Shown: positions 6,909 through 14,658 of the stretch, piece after piece
Position numbering within the stretch: the stretch's first letter is position 1
How the letters are laid out: each line of letters starts with the position of its first letter
NCBI GenBank assembly: GCA_946480965.1
Contig: CAMLMI010000060.1
Location: 1-17,299 of the forward strand
Length of the DNA: 17,299 nt
DNA from: an uncultured Verrucomicrobiales bacterium
Lineage (GTDB): Bacteria; Verrucomicrobiota; Verrucomicrobiae; Limisphaerales; CANJSG01
Direction: 5' to 3'
Program-made: the position numbers and the translations under genes
Notes under the pieces: model-generated
Told to the model about the DNA's origin: nothing
The model's database searches: none
The model's input: the letters and a program-made list of their open reading frames with translations, nothing else

Positions 6909-9353
6909 TCATTCGCTCCGCAGCGCCACCATCGGGTCCACGCGCGCGGCGCGCCGGGCGGGCAGCCAGCAGGCGGCCAGCGCGACGAGCGCGAGGGCGG
7001 CGACGACGGCGGCGAGCGTCGCCGGGTCCAGCGGCTGCACGCCGTAGAGGAAGCCCCGCAGCGCCCGCGTGGCCGCCCAAGCGCCGAGCAGTCCGCAGAA
7101 CAGTCCGGGCAAGGTGAGCCACAGGCCCTGGCGGAGGACGAGGCCGAGCACGTCGCCCACCTGCGCGCCCAGCGCCATGCGGACGCCGATCTCGCGCGTG
7201 CGGCGGCCGACGGAATGGGCCAGCACGCCGTAGATGCCCAGCGCGGTGAGCAACAGCGCCAGCGCGCCGAAGCCCCCGAGGAGCGCCGCCGCCATGCGCG
7301 GATAGGCGAGCGATCCGGCCTGCTGCTCCTCCATCGTGCGGATGCGGAAGAGCGGGATGTGGGGGTCGAGTTCGCGCAGCACGGCGCGGAGCTGAGCGGC
7401 CGTGGACTCCGGGGCGAGGCCGGTGCGCACGACGAGGTTCATGGCCTGTTCGGTGCGGCGGCCCAGCGGGAAATACATCGCCGGGGGCGGTTCCCGGTCG
7501 AGGCCGGCGACCCGCGCGGCCCGCACCACTCCGACCACCTCGGTCGGGGTTTCGCCCTGGGGGCCGTGCTGGAGCACCTGTTTTCCGATCACGGAGGCTT
7601 CGCCGGGCCAGTAGCGGCGGACGAAGGCCTCGTTCACCAAGATACCGGTGGCGCCCGGAGCCTTGTCCGCCTCGGTGAAGTCGCGTCCCTGGGCCAGCTT
7701 CATGCCGAGCGCGTCCAGGTAGCCGGGAGTGATGGTGTTGAATTCGGCCGAAGGGTTGCCCCGGCCCGTGTGTTCGTGGCCTTCGATGCGCTCGACCGAC
7801 ATGCCGATGCGGTTGCCGTCCAGCGGCGTGGTGAGCCCGAGACCGGCGGACTCGACACCGGGAAGAGCGCGCACCCGTTCCAGCAGGCGTTCGTGGAAGC
7901 GCGTCGAGGCGTCGCCGTCGTAGCGGTTGAACCCGAGGTCGATCCCCGCCAGCAGCACGCGCGACGGCTCGAACCCGGCGTCCACCGCCTGGAGGTTCCG
8001 CAGGCTGCGCAGGCAGAGCCCGGCGCACGCGAGCACCACCACGGAGAGGCCGATCTGGAGCACGACCAGGCCGGACCGCAGGTTCCAGCGCCGTTGTGTC
8101 CGGTCGCCGCCCGGGCCTTCCTTCAGCTCGGGCACGAGATCCGGCCGGCTGGCGCGCAGCGCGGGCACCAGGCCGAAGACCAGCCCGGTGAGGACCGATC
8201 CGAGCACGGCGAAGCCCAGCATCCGGCCGTCCAGTCCCGGCTCGATGGCGGCCTCCGCCCGGAACGGCAGGAAGCCCCGCAGCACATCCGACAGCCCGGC
8301 CGCGACGAGCAGCCCGGCACCCCCGCCCAGCGCCGCGAGCAGCAGGCTCTCGGTCAGCGATTCCCGGACGATGCGGCGGCGGTCGGCCCCGAGGGCGAGG
8401 CGGATCGCGAATTCCCGCGAACGCCCGGCGGCGCGGGCCAGTTGCAGCCCCGCGAGGTTCGTGCACGCGATCAGCAGCACGAGCACGGCGCTGGCCTGGA
8501 GCAGCGCCAGCGGCCGGCGGGTGTCCGCGATGCGTTCGGCGAAGCCCTGCGCGGCGGGAAGGACGACGAGGTTCGTCGAGGTGTTGGCCGGGGTGACGGC
8601 GTGGATGCGGAGCGCGAGCCGGTTCATCTCCAGCGCGGCCTGCCCGTGCGAGACGCCGTCGCGCAACCGGCCCATGACGTGCAGCCAGGTGAAGTAGCGG
8701 GTGGACAGGGGATGCGCGCCGCCGGGCCGGTGGTCGTTGAGCTGGCCGCACTGCGTGATGGGCACGTAGAGATCCGGCGAGGCCCCGCGTTCCGTGCCGC
8801 AGAACCCGCGCGGGGCCACGCCGATGACGGTGAAGGGCCGGGCGTTGACCGTGATGTTCCGGCCGATCACGGCGGGATCGGCCCCGAAGCCGCGTTGCCA
8901 GAAGCCGTGGGAGAGCACGACCACGGGAGCATCGTCCGGCTCCACGCCTTCCGTCGGGGCAAAGGTGCGGCCCAGCGCGGCGTCGATCCCCAGCATCGCG
9001 AAGTAGTTCCCCGAGACGAGCAACGCCTGGCGGCGCTCGGTGCCGTCGCCCGTGCCGACGCCGACCGAGGTCGCCGCGACGGTGGAGAGCTCCCAGAAGA
9101 CCCCGTTCTCGCGCTGGTAATCGCGGAAGAGCGGGTAGTTGAAGTCGAACTCCGGCGGGTTGTCGCCCCGGCCCGCACCGAGGACGGCCAGGCGCTCGGG
9201 CTGGGGCACCGGCAACGGGCGCACGAGCAACTGGTCCACGAGGCTGAAGATCGCCGTGTTGGCGCCGATGCCGAGGGCGAGGGTGAGCACGGCCACGACG
9301 GTGAAGCCGGGGCTTTTCAGCAGTTGGCGCAGGGCGAACTTGAGGTCGTTCAT
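6909..9353 (-). CDS. ADOP-type MacB/FtsX permease 2
   Basis: An 814-residue member of the array. Helix 1 is at about 17-38 ([18 protein letters not shown]). The first periplasmic domain (45-275) has the core [17 protein letters not shown] and a late [15 protein letters not shown] segment. Helices follow near 281-303, 333-354, 377-400 and 427-449. The second periplasmic domain is about 450-680, and the last helices lie near 686-713, 736-763 and 778-798. Coupling sequences are [13 protein letters not shown] (311-323) and [14 protein letters not shown] (717-730). The C-terminus is [17 protein letters not shown]. The periplasmic domains differ strongly from permease 1 even though the first ~70 coding bases are about 94% identical. 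The start follows a CT-rich tract with no Shine-Dalgarno. No adjacent ATPase. Most likely a MacB-like efflux or envelope permease that uses an ATPase encoded elsewhere, if it is active. Confidence 0.93.
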   Translation of the reverse strand: MNDLKFALRQLLKSPGFTVVAVLTLALGIGANTAIFSLVDQLLVRPLPVPQPERLAVLGAGRGDNPPEFDFNYPLFRDYQRENGVFWELSTVAATSVGVGTGDGTERRQALLVSGNYFAMLGIDAALGRTFAPTEGVEPDDAPVVVLSHGFWQRGFGADPAVIGRNITVNARPFTVIGVAPRGFCGTERGASPDLYVPITQCGQLNDHRPGGAHPLSTRYFTWLHVMGRLRDGVSHGQAALEMNRLALRIHAVTPANTSTNLVVLPAAQGFAERIADTRRPLALLQASAVLVLLIACTNLAGLQLARAAGRSREFAIRLALGADRRRIVRESLTESLLLAALGGGAGLLVAAGLSDVLRGFLPFRAEAAIEPGLDGRMLGFAVLGSVLTGLVFGLVPALRASRPDLVPELKEGPGGDRTQRRWNLRSGLVVLQIGLSVVVLACAGLCLRSLRNLQAVDAGFEPSRVLLAGIDLGFNRYDGDASTRFHERLLERVRALPGVESAGLGLTTPLDGNRIGMSVERIEGHEHTGRGNPSAEFNTITPGYLDALGMKLAQGRDFTEADKAPGATGILVNEAFVRRYWPGEASVIGKQVLQHGPQGETPTEVVGVVRAARVAGLDREPPPAMYFPLGRRTEQAMNLVVRTGLAPESTAAQLRAVLRELDPHIPLFRIRTMEEQQAGSLAYPRMAAALLGGFGALALLLTALGIYGVLAHSVGRRTREIGVRMALGAQVGDVLGLVLRQGLWLTLPGLFCGLLGAWAATRALRGFLYGVQPLDPATLAAVVAALALVALAACWLPARRAARVDPMVALRSE

Positions 9354-9468
9354 GGGGAGAAGGGGGAAGTGTTCAGTGATCAGTCTTCAGTTCTCGATGG
9401 TTTGGGATGTGTTTGGTTCATGAGCGACTGGCTTCACTGGCTATTGCTTTCTGAATACTGGTCACTGG
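9354..9468. repeat. Class A junction spacer, copy 2, with long inverted repeat
   Basis: This 115-base spacer lies between the stop of permease 3 and the start of permease 2. The arm ending at 9390 (GTTCAGTGATCAGTCTTCAG) and the arm beginning at 9451 (CTGAATACTGGTCACTGG) match as an inverted repeat at 17 of 21 positions, separated by 60 bases. Its last arm runs into the stop codon of permease 3. It closely resembles the spacer at 6793-6908 and is unlike the three spacers further right. It lacks a terminator T-run. Confidence 0.82.
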
Positions 9469-11916
9469 TCATTCGCTCCGCAGCGCGACCATGGGATCGA
9501 TCCGCGAAGAGCGCCATGCGGGCAGCCACGCGGCCAACGCGGCGACGGTCAGCAACAAGACGGACACGGAAAGGAAGGTGACGGGATCGGTCGGACTGAT
9601 GCCGAAGAGCAGGCTGCGCAACAGTCGGGTGGCGGCCCAGGCACCGACCAGCCCCAGCCCGATCCCGGCGGCGGCGAGCCAAAGTCCTTGGCGCAGGATG
9701 AGCCATTGCACCGAACCGCGGTCGGCTCCGAGCGCCATGCGCAGACCGACCTCGCGGGTGCGCTGGGAGACGGCATGGGCGACGACGCCGAACAGTCCCG
9801 ACACCGCGAGAACCAGCGCGACCAGTCCCAGCGCGCCGAGCAGCAGTCCCGAGACCCGGGAGGGGAACAGCGCGAGGGCCAGATGTCCTTCGAGCGTGGC
9901 CGCACCGGTCAGCACCAGCCGGGGATCCATGTCGCGGACGGCATCGCGCAGGGCGGCGAAGATCGGACCAGAGGGGCCGGCGGCGTGAACCACCAACGTA
10001 GCGGAGGCGTGGGACCCTTGAAGAAAGCAATCGTAGAAGGCGGGCAACGGTTCTTCGCCGAGCGTGCGATAGCTTCCGGTCGCCACGACGCCGACGATCT
10101 CCAGCGCGTTTTCCGGACCGGGTTCGCCGGAGTAGAGACGCTGCCCGATGGGGTTTTCTCCCGGCCAGAAACGGCGGGCTGCGGCGTCGTTGATGATCGC
10201 GACGCGTTTTGATCCCGCGCGGTCTGTCGGGAGGAATTCGCGCCCCTGCAAAAGCGCGGTGCCGAGCGTGGCGAAGTAGCCGGGGCCCACGCTGAACTGC
10301 TCCATGAAGTGGCCCGGTTCTCCGGGGGGCGGTGTCCGGCCCTCGATCTGGAAGCGTCCATTGCTGCGCTCCGTTCCCAGCGGCAGATAGCGCGTCCATG
10401 CCACCCGTTCGACACCTGGCAACGCGGCCGCGCGCTCCAGCAGGCGGCCCTGGAAGTCGCGCATTTGCTCCGCGTTGTAGCCAGCCGCGCCGAGGGCGAG
10501 ATCCACGGACAACCGGTCCTGGGCGACGAAGCCGGGATCGAAGGCGCGGGCGCGGTCGAGGCTTCGCAGGCAAAGCGCGGCCGAGACCAGCAGCACGAGG
10601 CACAGCGCCATCTGGCCGACGATCAGGCTCTGGGCAAAGCGCGAACGCCGGACGGTCAGACCTGTGCCTTGTTTCTTCAACGCGTCGGCCAGATCCAGCC
10701 GGCTGCTGCGCAGCGCGGGGGCGGTGCCGAAGGCGAGGCCGGTCAGGATCGAAACGGCTCCGGTGAAGGCCAGCACCCGGCCGTCGAGACCGATCTCGAA
10801 ACGCAGCGGCAAGGTCGAGGGTAGCAGCCGCAACAGCAGTCCCGTCATCCAGGTCGAGAGCAGGAGCCCCGCCGCTCCCCCCAGCCCCGCGAGCAGGACG
10901 CTTTCGGTGAGCAGTTGTCGGACAAGGCGGGAACGGGAGGCACCAAGGGCGGAACGGACGGCCAATTCCGCGCGGCGGGCCGTGGCCCGGGCGAGTTGGA
11001 GGTTGGCGGTATTGGCGCAGGCGATGAGCAGGACGAGCACGACCGCGCCCATGAGCACGACGGAGAATCCCCGCACGTAGCCCCGTAGCGGGAGAGGCAC
11101 CATCAACGACGGAAGCAACGCCGCGCCGTCCTTGAGGCGGTTGCCACCGATCGATTCCTCGAATGCGCGCACCAGCGTCGATAGCTCGGCCTCGGCCTGG
11201 GCCGTGGTTACGCCCGGTCCGAGCCGCGCCAAACCGACGAGCCAGTGGGAGGAGGTGCTTTGCAGGCAGTCCGGTTCGTTCATCACAGTCGGACGCAGCA
11301 CGGTGGGCAGCCAGAAGTCGGGCGCGACGCCGGCGAAGAGGCCGGTGAACACCTCCGGAGCCACGCCGACCACGGTCAGGGCGACGCCGTTGACCCTCAG
11401 CGTGCGGCCGATTGCCTGGGGATCGGAGGCGAGCGACTGCCGCCAGAAGCGATGGCTCACCACCAGCACCGGATCGCTGCCCGGCCGCTGGCCCTCGTCC
11501 GCGCGGAAGAAACGCCCCAAGGCGGGTCGCAGCCCAGCGAGGTCGAAGAAGTTTGCGGTGACGAAAACGCCCTGCGCCGGTTCGCCAAAGCCGTTGCGGT
11601 CCCAACGGATCTTCACGGGTTCGACCATGGCGCCTGCGATCGAGTCGCACGCGCGGCTGTTGGCCCGGAGATGTTCCAGGAAGGGATGACTCCAGACCGC
11701 GTGGCGCTTCACGGCCGAGCTGGCGTCCGGCCGGAACCGCCAGATTTGCCACAGCGAATCCGCTTCGACCACGGCTGGCGGGCGGAACAGCAGCGCGTTG
11801 ACGAAGCCGAAGATCGTGGTGTTGGCCGCGATGCCCAGGGCGAGCGACAACACGGCCACGGCGGTGAAGCCGGGGGACTTTAGCAGTTGGCGCAGGGCGA
11901 ATTTGAGATCGTTCAT
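9469..11916 (-). CDS. ADOP-type MacB/FtsX permease 3
   Basis: An 815-residue paralogue. Helix 1 is at about 17-38 (AVAVLSLALGIAANTTIF). The first periplasmic domain (about 45-278) contains TANFFDLAGLRPALGRFF and the FAGVAPDFWLP segment. Helices lie near 284-306, 336-360, 380-402 and 429-451. After the second periplasmic domain (452-685) come helices near 689-714, 738-763 and 779-799. Coupling sequences are RRAELAVRSALGA (314-326) and QRTREVGLRMALGA (718-731). The C-terminal [17 protein letters not shown] departs from the usual PARRAARVD, with a Trp replacing one Arg. It begins after a class B spacer and ends in a class A spacer, so it sits at the boundary of the two spacer families. It has no Shine-Dalgarno and no ATPase partner nearby. 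Function beyond membrane permease is not assignable. Confidence 0.92.
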   Translation of the reverse strand: MNDLKFALRQLLKSPGFTAVAVLSLALGIAANTTIFGFVNALLFRPPAVVEADSLWQIWRFRPDASSAVKRHAVWSHPFLEHLRANSRACDSIAGAMVEPVKIRWDRNGFGEPAQGVFVTANFFDLAGLRPALGRFFRADEGQRPGSDPVLVVSHRFWRQSLASDPQAIGRTLRVNGVALTVVGVAPEVFTGLFAGVAPDFWLPTVLRPTVMNEPDCLQSTSSHWLVGLARLGPGVTTAQAEAELSTLVRAFEESIGGNRLKDGAALLPSLMVPLPLRGYVRGFSVVLMGAVVLVLLIACANTANLQLARATARRAELAVRSALGASRSRLVRQLLTESVLLAGLGGAAGLLLSTWMTGLLLRLLPSTLPLRFEIGLDGRVLAFTGAVSILTGLAFGTAPALRSSRLDLADALKKQGTGLTVRRSRFAQSLIVGQMALCLVLLVSAALCLRSLDRARAFDPGFVAQDRLSVDLALGAAGYNAEQMRDFQGRLLERAAALPGVERVAWTRYLPLGTERSNGRFQIEGRTPPPGEPGHFMEQFSVGPGYFATLGTALLQGREFLPTDRAGSKRVAIINDAAARRFWPGENPIGQRLYSGEPGPENALEIVGVVATGSYRTLGEEPLPAFYDCFLQGSHASATLVVHAAGPSGPIFAALRDAVRDMDPRLVLTGAATLEGHLALALFPSRVSGLLLGALGLVALVLAVSGLFGVVAHAVSQRTREVGLRMALGADRGSVQWLILRQGLWLAAAGIGLGLVGAWAATRLLRSLLFGISPTDPVTFLSVSVLLLTVAALAAWLPAWRSSRIDPMVALRSE

Positions 11917-12029
11917 GGCGGGTTCAAATCCGAGGCGCGAAGGCCAAAGGCCCGAGGAGCGAAGTGGCCGAGATTGGGCTTGGAGCTTGGGATTTCATTC
12001 GGTCTTTGGCCTTCGCGCTTCGCTCATTC
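11917..12029. repeat. Class B junction spacer, copy 1, near-perfect hairpin
   Basis: This 113-base spacer lies between permease 4 and permease 3. GCGCGAAGGCCAAAG (11935-11949) is the exact reverse complement of CTTTGGCCTTCGCGC (12004-12018). The stem extends outward four more positions (three pairs and one G-T) to 11931 and 12022. It shares the GGAGCTTGGG-TTTCATT and CTTTGGCCTTCG blocks with the spacers at 14529 and 17089, but lacks roughly 15-20 internal bases present in those. No T-run adjoins the stem on the transcribed side, so it is not an intrinsic terminator. Confidence 0.82.
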
Positions 12030-14528
12030 CTATTCGCTGCGCAGCGCCACCATCGGGTCCACCCGGGCGGCGCGGCGGGCAGGGATGAAGCAGGCGATCA
12101 AGGCCACGAGGCCCAGGAACACGGTGGTGGCGGCGAAGACCAGGGGATCGGACGGGCTCACTTCAAAGAGGAAACTGGACATGGCCCGTCCAGCGAAGGC
12201 TGCGGCTATCAGTCCTCCGACCAACCCCGTGGCCACCAGAATGCCGCCGTCGCGGACGATGCGGGCGACCACCGAACCGGGCCGCGCCCCGAGGGCGAGC
12301 CGGATGCCGATCTCGCGCGTCCGGCGCGCCACGGCGTAGGCGTTCACGCCATAGACGCCGAGCATGGCCAGGAGCAGCGCCACGGCACCGAAGCCGCCGA
12401 AGAGGATCGCGCCCATCCGCACCATCCAGACCTGGATGTTGTCGGCCAGGTGGGCTTCGAGGGAACGCACGGCGAGGATCGGGCCTTGTGGATCGATCTT
12501 CCGGACGACGTCGCGCACGGCGGACACGACGGAATCCCGGGCCAAACCGGCCTTGGGCCGCACGTGGAGCAGCGTGCCGGACTGGAAGTCCTGCCCGAAC
12601 GGCACGTAGGCCATCGGTTGGTCGTCGGTGGCGAAGAGGCTTTCCCGGAGCGACGGCACGACGCCGACAATCTCCACGGTGGAGTCTTCCACAGCCGCAC
12701 CCGGCTTCGGTGAAGGCGAGAAGTCGCTGAACTGGATGCGGCGTCCGATCGCGTCGCCGTCGGGCCAAAGTTTTTGGGCGAGGACGCCGCTGACGATGGC
12801 GACCTTGGCGCCGGTGCCGGCGTCGTATTCGCTGCGGGTGAATTCCCGGCCGCGCAGGAGCGGCACGCCGAGCGTCCGGAAGTAGTCGGGTCCAACCACG
12901 TTGTAGCCGCTGCCCACGGCGGGACCGTCCTTGGGCGCGCCGCCGATCTGGACGTTCTTTCCGAGGTGCATGTCACCAAACGGAACGGTCACGGCGAGGC
13001 TGGCCGACTCGACGACGCCAAGGGCCTGCACTTGGTCGAGCATCTCGCCGAGACGCTGCTGGGCCACGGCCGCGGTAGCTCCGACCAGGCCCGGATCGAG
13101 AGCGAGGAAAAAGCCCCGGTTGCGGTCGAATCCTGGATCGAAGCGCAGCGCATTGAAGGCGCCCCGACCGAAGAGCCCGGACGCGACCAGGAGCACCACG
13201 CTCAGGGCCACTTGTCCGACGACGAGCCCGTTCCGCAGGCCGAAGAGGCGAAGTCGTCCGGGGACCGCGTCCTCGCCGGCGTGTCCCTTCAAATCCTGGG
13301 TGGACTCGCGCCAGGCCGAACGCAAGGCGGGTCCCAGCGCGGCCAGCAGCGTGGCCATCAGGCAGAACCCGGCGGTGACGAGGAAGACCCGCCAATCCGG
13401 CGTGGTGTCGAAGCCCAGCTCCACCGGGGCGATGCGGTTGATGCCGCCCACCAGCCAGTTGCTCAGGGCGACGGCGAGGACGAGACCCAGCACGCTGCCG
13501 AGCACCGCGAGGAGCAATCCCTCCGTCAGCAATTGGCCGAGCAACCGGCGACGATCCGCGCCCAGCGCGACGCGCACGGCCATCTCTTTGCGCCGGGCGA
13601 CGCCCCGGGCGAGGAGCATGTTGGCGAGGTTGAAACAGGCGACCAGCAGCACGCAGCCGGACAGGCCGAAGAGCAAAGCCGTCACCGCGCCGAAGCGGCG
13701 GAGATCGTCCACCGGCTGCACGGAGATCGACATTTTGGGCAACGGCGCGACGCGGAGGCGCTGGTTGCCGTTCTGCTCGGGATACGCCGTCGCGAGGCGT
13801 GTGCTGGCGACTTGGAGCAGGGCGTTGGCCTGGTCTTGGTCCACGCCGGGCTGCAAACGGCCGACCAGCATCAGACTGTTGTGGCCCCGGTCACGGATCG
13901 GATTCCTTCCGTCCGCCCCGGGCGCGAGGATACGGGACAGCGGGAAGAAGAAGTCCGGCGCAAAGGTTGGCACCGTTCCGCCGAAGCCCTTTGCCGTGAC
14001 GCCGATCACGGTGTGCGGCCGACCCTGGATCGTCACCGACTGGCCGAGGTAGCCGGCACTTGCGCCGTTTCGCCGCCACCAGCGGTCGCTCACGATCACG
14101 ACCGGCGATGTTGTCGTCTCCTCTTCCTCGGTGAAGGGTCGGCCGAGCTGGAGCGGGACGCCGAAGACGGAGAAGTAGTTCGCGCTGACATTCATGGCGA
14201 ACCGCTTCTGGGTGGTGTCGCCCTGGGTGACGCCCACCTGGTCCGGCTGCATGGCGAAGACGTCGGTGAAGACATCGCGCAGGCCGCGCACGTCCTGGAA
14301 GTTGGGATGCGAGAACGTCCGCCAGGTGTTCGGCGCGGTGATGTCCTCCGAATAGACGCCGACCATCCGCTCCGGCTCGTGGGCCAGCATGGGCCGGAGG
14401 AGCGAGGCGTTGATCAGGGTGAACATCGCGGAATTGGCCCCGATGCCGATGGCCAGGATGGCAACGGCGACGCAGGCGAAGCCCGGGTTCTTCAGCAGTT
14501 GGCGGAAGGCTTGGCGGAGGTGGTTCAT
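12030..14528 (-). CDS. ADOP-type MacB/FtsX permease 4 (divergent N-terminus)
   Basis: At 832 residues this is the longest copy. It begins MNHLRQAFRQLLKNPGF rather than MNDLKFA and is the only one with a TAG stop; the other permeases end in TGA. Helix 1 is at about 17-38. The first periplasmic domain (45-278) includes SANYFSVFGVPLQLGRPF and a GGTVPTFAPDFFFPL segment. Helices lie near 281-306, 333-360, 380-403 and 432-455. The second periplasmic domain (456-700) is longer than in the others because of a proline-rich insert around 601-616 (SDFSPSPKPGAAVEDS). Final helices lie near 703-731, 752-776 and 796-816. Coupling sequences are RRKEMAVRVALGA (312-324) and RRTREIGIRLALGA (735-748). In its N-terminus and the RRKEMA element it looks like a different ADOP subgroup from permeases 1-3. 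No ATPase is adjacent. Confidence 0.92.
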   Translation of the reverse strand: MNHLRQAFRQLLKNPGFACVAVAILAIGIGANSAMFTLINASLLRPMLAHEPERMVGVYSEDITAPNTWRTFSHPNFQDVRGLRDVFTDVFAMQPDQVGVTQGDTTQKRFAMNVSANYFSVFGVPLQLGRPFTEEEETTTSPVVIVSDRWWRRNGASAGYLGQSVTIQGRPHTVIGVTAKGFGGTVPTFAPDFFFPLSRILAPGADGRNPIRDRGHNSLMLVGRLQPGVDQDQANALLQVASTRLATAYPEQNGNQRLRVAPLPKMSISVQPVDDLRRFGAVTALLFGLSGCVLLVACFNLANMLLARGVARRKEMAVRVALGADRRRLLGQLLTEGLLLAVLGSVLGLVLAVALSNWLVGGINRIAPVELGFDTTPDWRVFLVTAGFCLMATLLAALGPALRSAWRESTQDLKGHAGEDAVPGRLRLFGLRNGLVVGQVALSVVLLVASGLFGRGAFNALRFDPGFDRNRGFFLALDPGLVGATAAVAQQRLGEMLDQVQALGVVESASLAVTVPFGDMHLGKNVQIGGAPKDGPAVGSGYNVVGPDYFRTLGVPLLRGREFTRSEYDAGTGAKVAIVSGVLAQKLWPDGDAIGRRIQFSDFSPSPKPGAAVEDSTVEIVGVVPSLRESLFATDDQPMAYVPFGQDFQSGTLLHVRPKAGLARDSVVSAVRDVVRKIDPQGPILAVRSLEAHLADNIQVWMVRMGAILFGGFGAVALLLAMLGVYGVNAYAVARRTREIGIRLALGARPGSVVARIVRDGGILVATGLVGGLIAAAFAGRAMSSFLFEVSPSDPLVFAATTVFLGLVALIACFIPARRAARVDPMVALRSE

Positions 14529-14658
14529 GGCTTTGTCAAATCCGAGGGACGAAGGACAAAGGCCGAAGCAAGGACGAAGCCCGGACGGGTCGAAGAACGG
14601 AGTTCGGGGTTGGAGCCTGGGGTTTCATTGGGCCTTTGGCCTTCGGGTTTCGTTCATT
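14529..14658. repeat. Class B junction spacer, copy 2
   Basis: This 130-base spacer lies between permease 5 and permease 4. CGAAGGACAAAGGCC (14550-14564) pairs with GGCCTTTGGCCTTCG (14631-14645), with one mismatch in 15. The sequence between is purine-rich (GAAGCAAGGACGAAGC and similar). By eye it is about 80-85% identical to the spacer at 17089-17219 along its length. There is no terminator T-run. Confidence 0.8.

Noticed and set aside
6874..8751. 625-codon - strand frame overlapping permease 2 in another frame
   Set aside because: Arg/Ala/Pro/Gly-rich out-of-frame translation of permease 2. The 814-residue frame has the family motifs.
4906..9581. Long + strand frames (662 and 788 codons) opposite permeases 1 and 2
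   Set aside because: They are antisense to intact permeases, Gln/Arg/Gly/Glu-rich, without motifs, and run through the spacers. High GC third positions on the opposite strand explain the openness.
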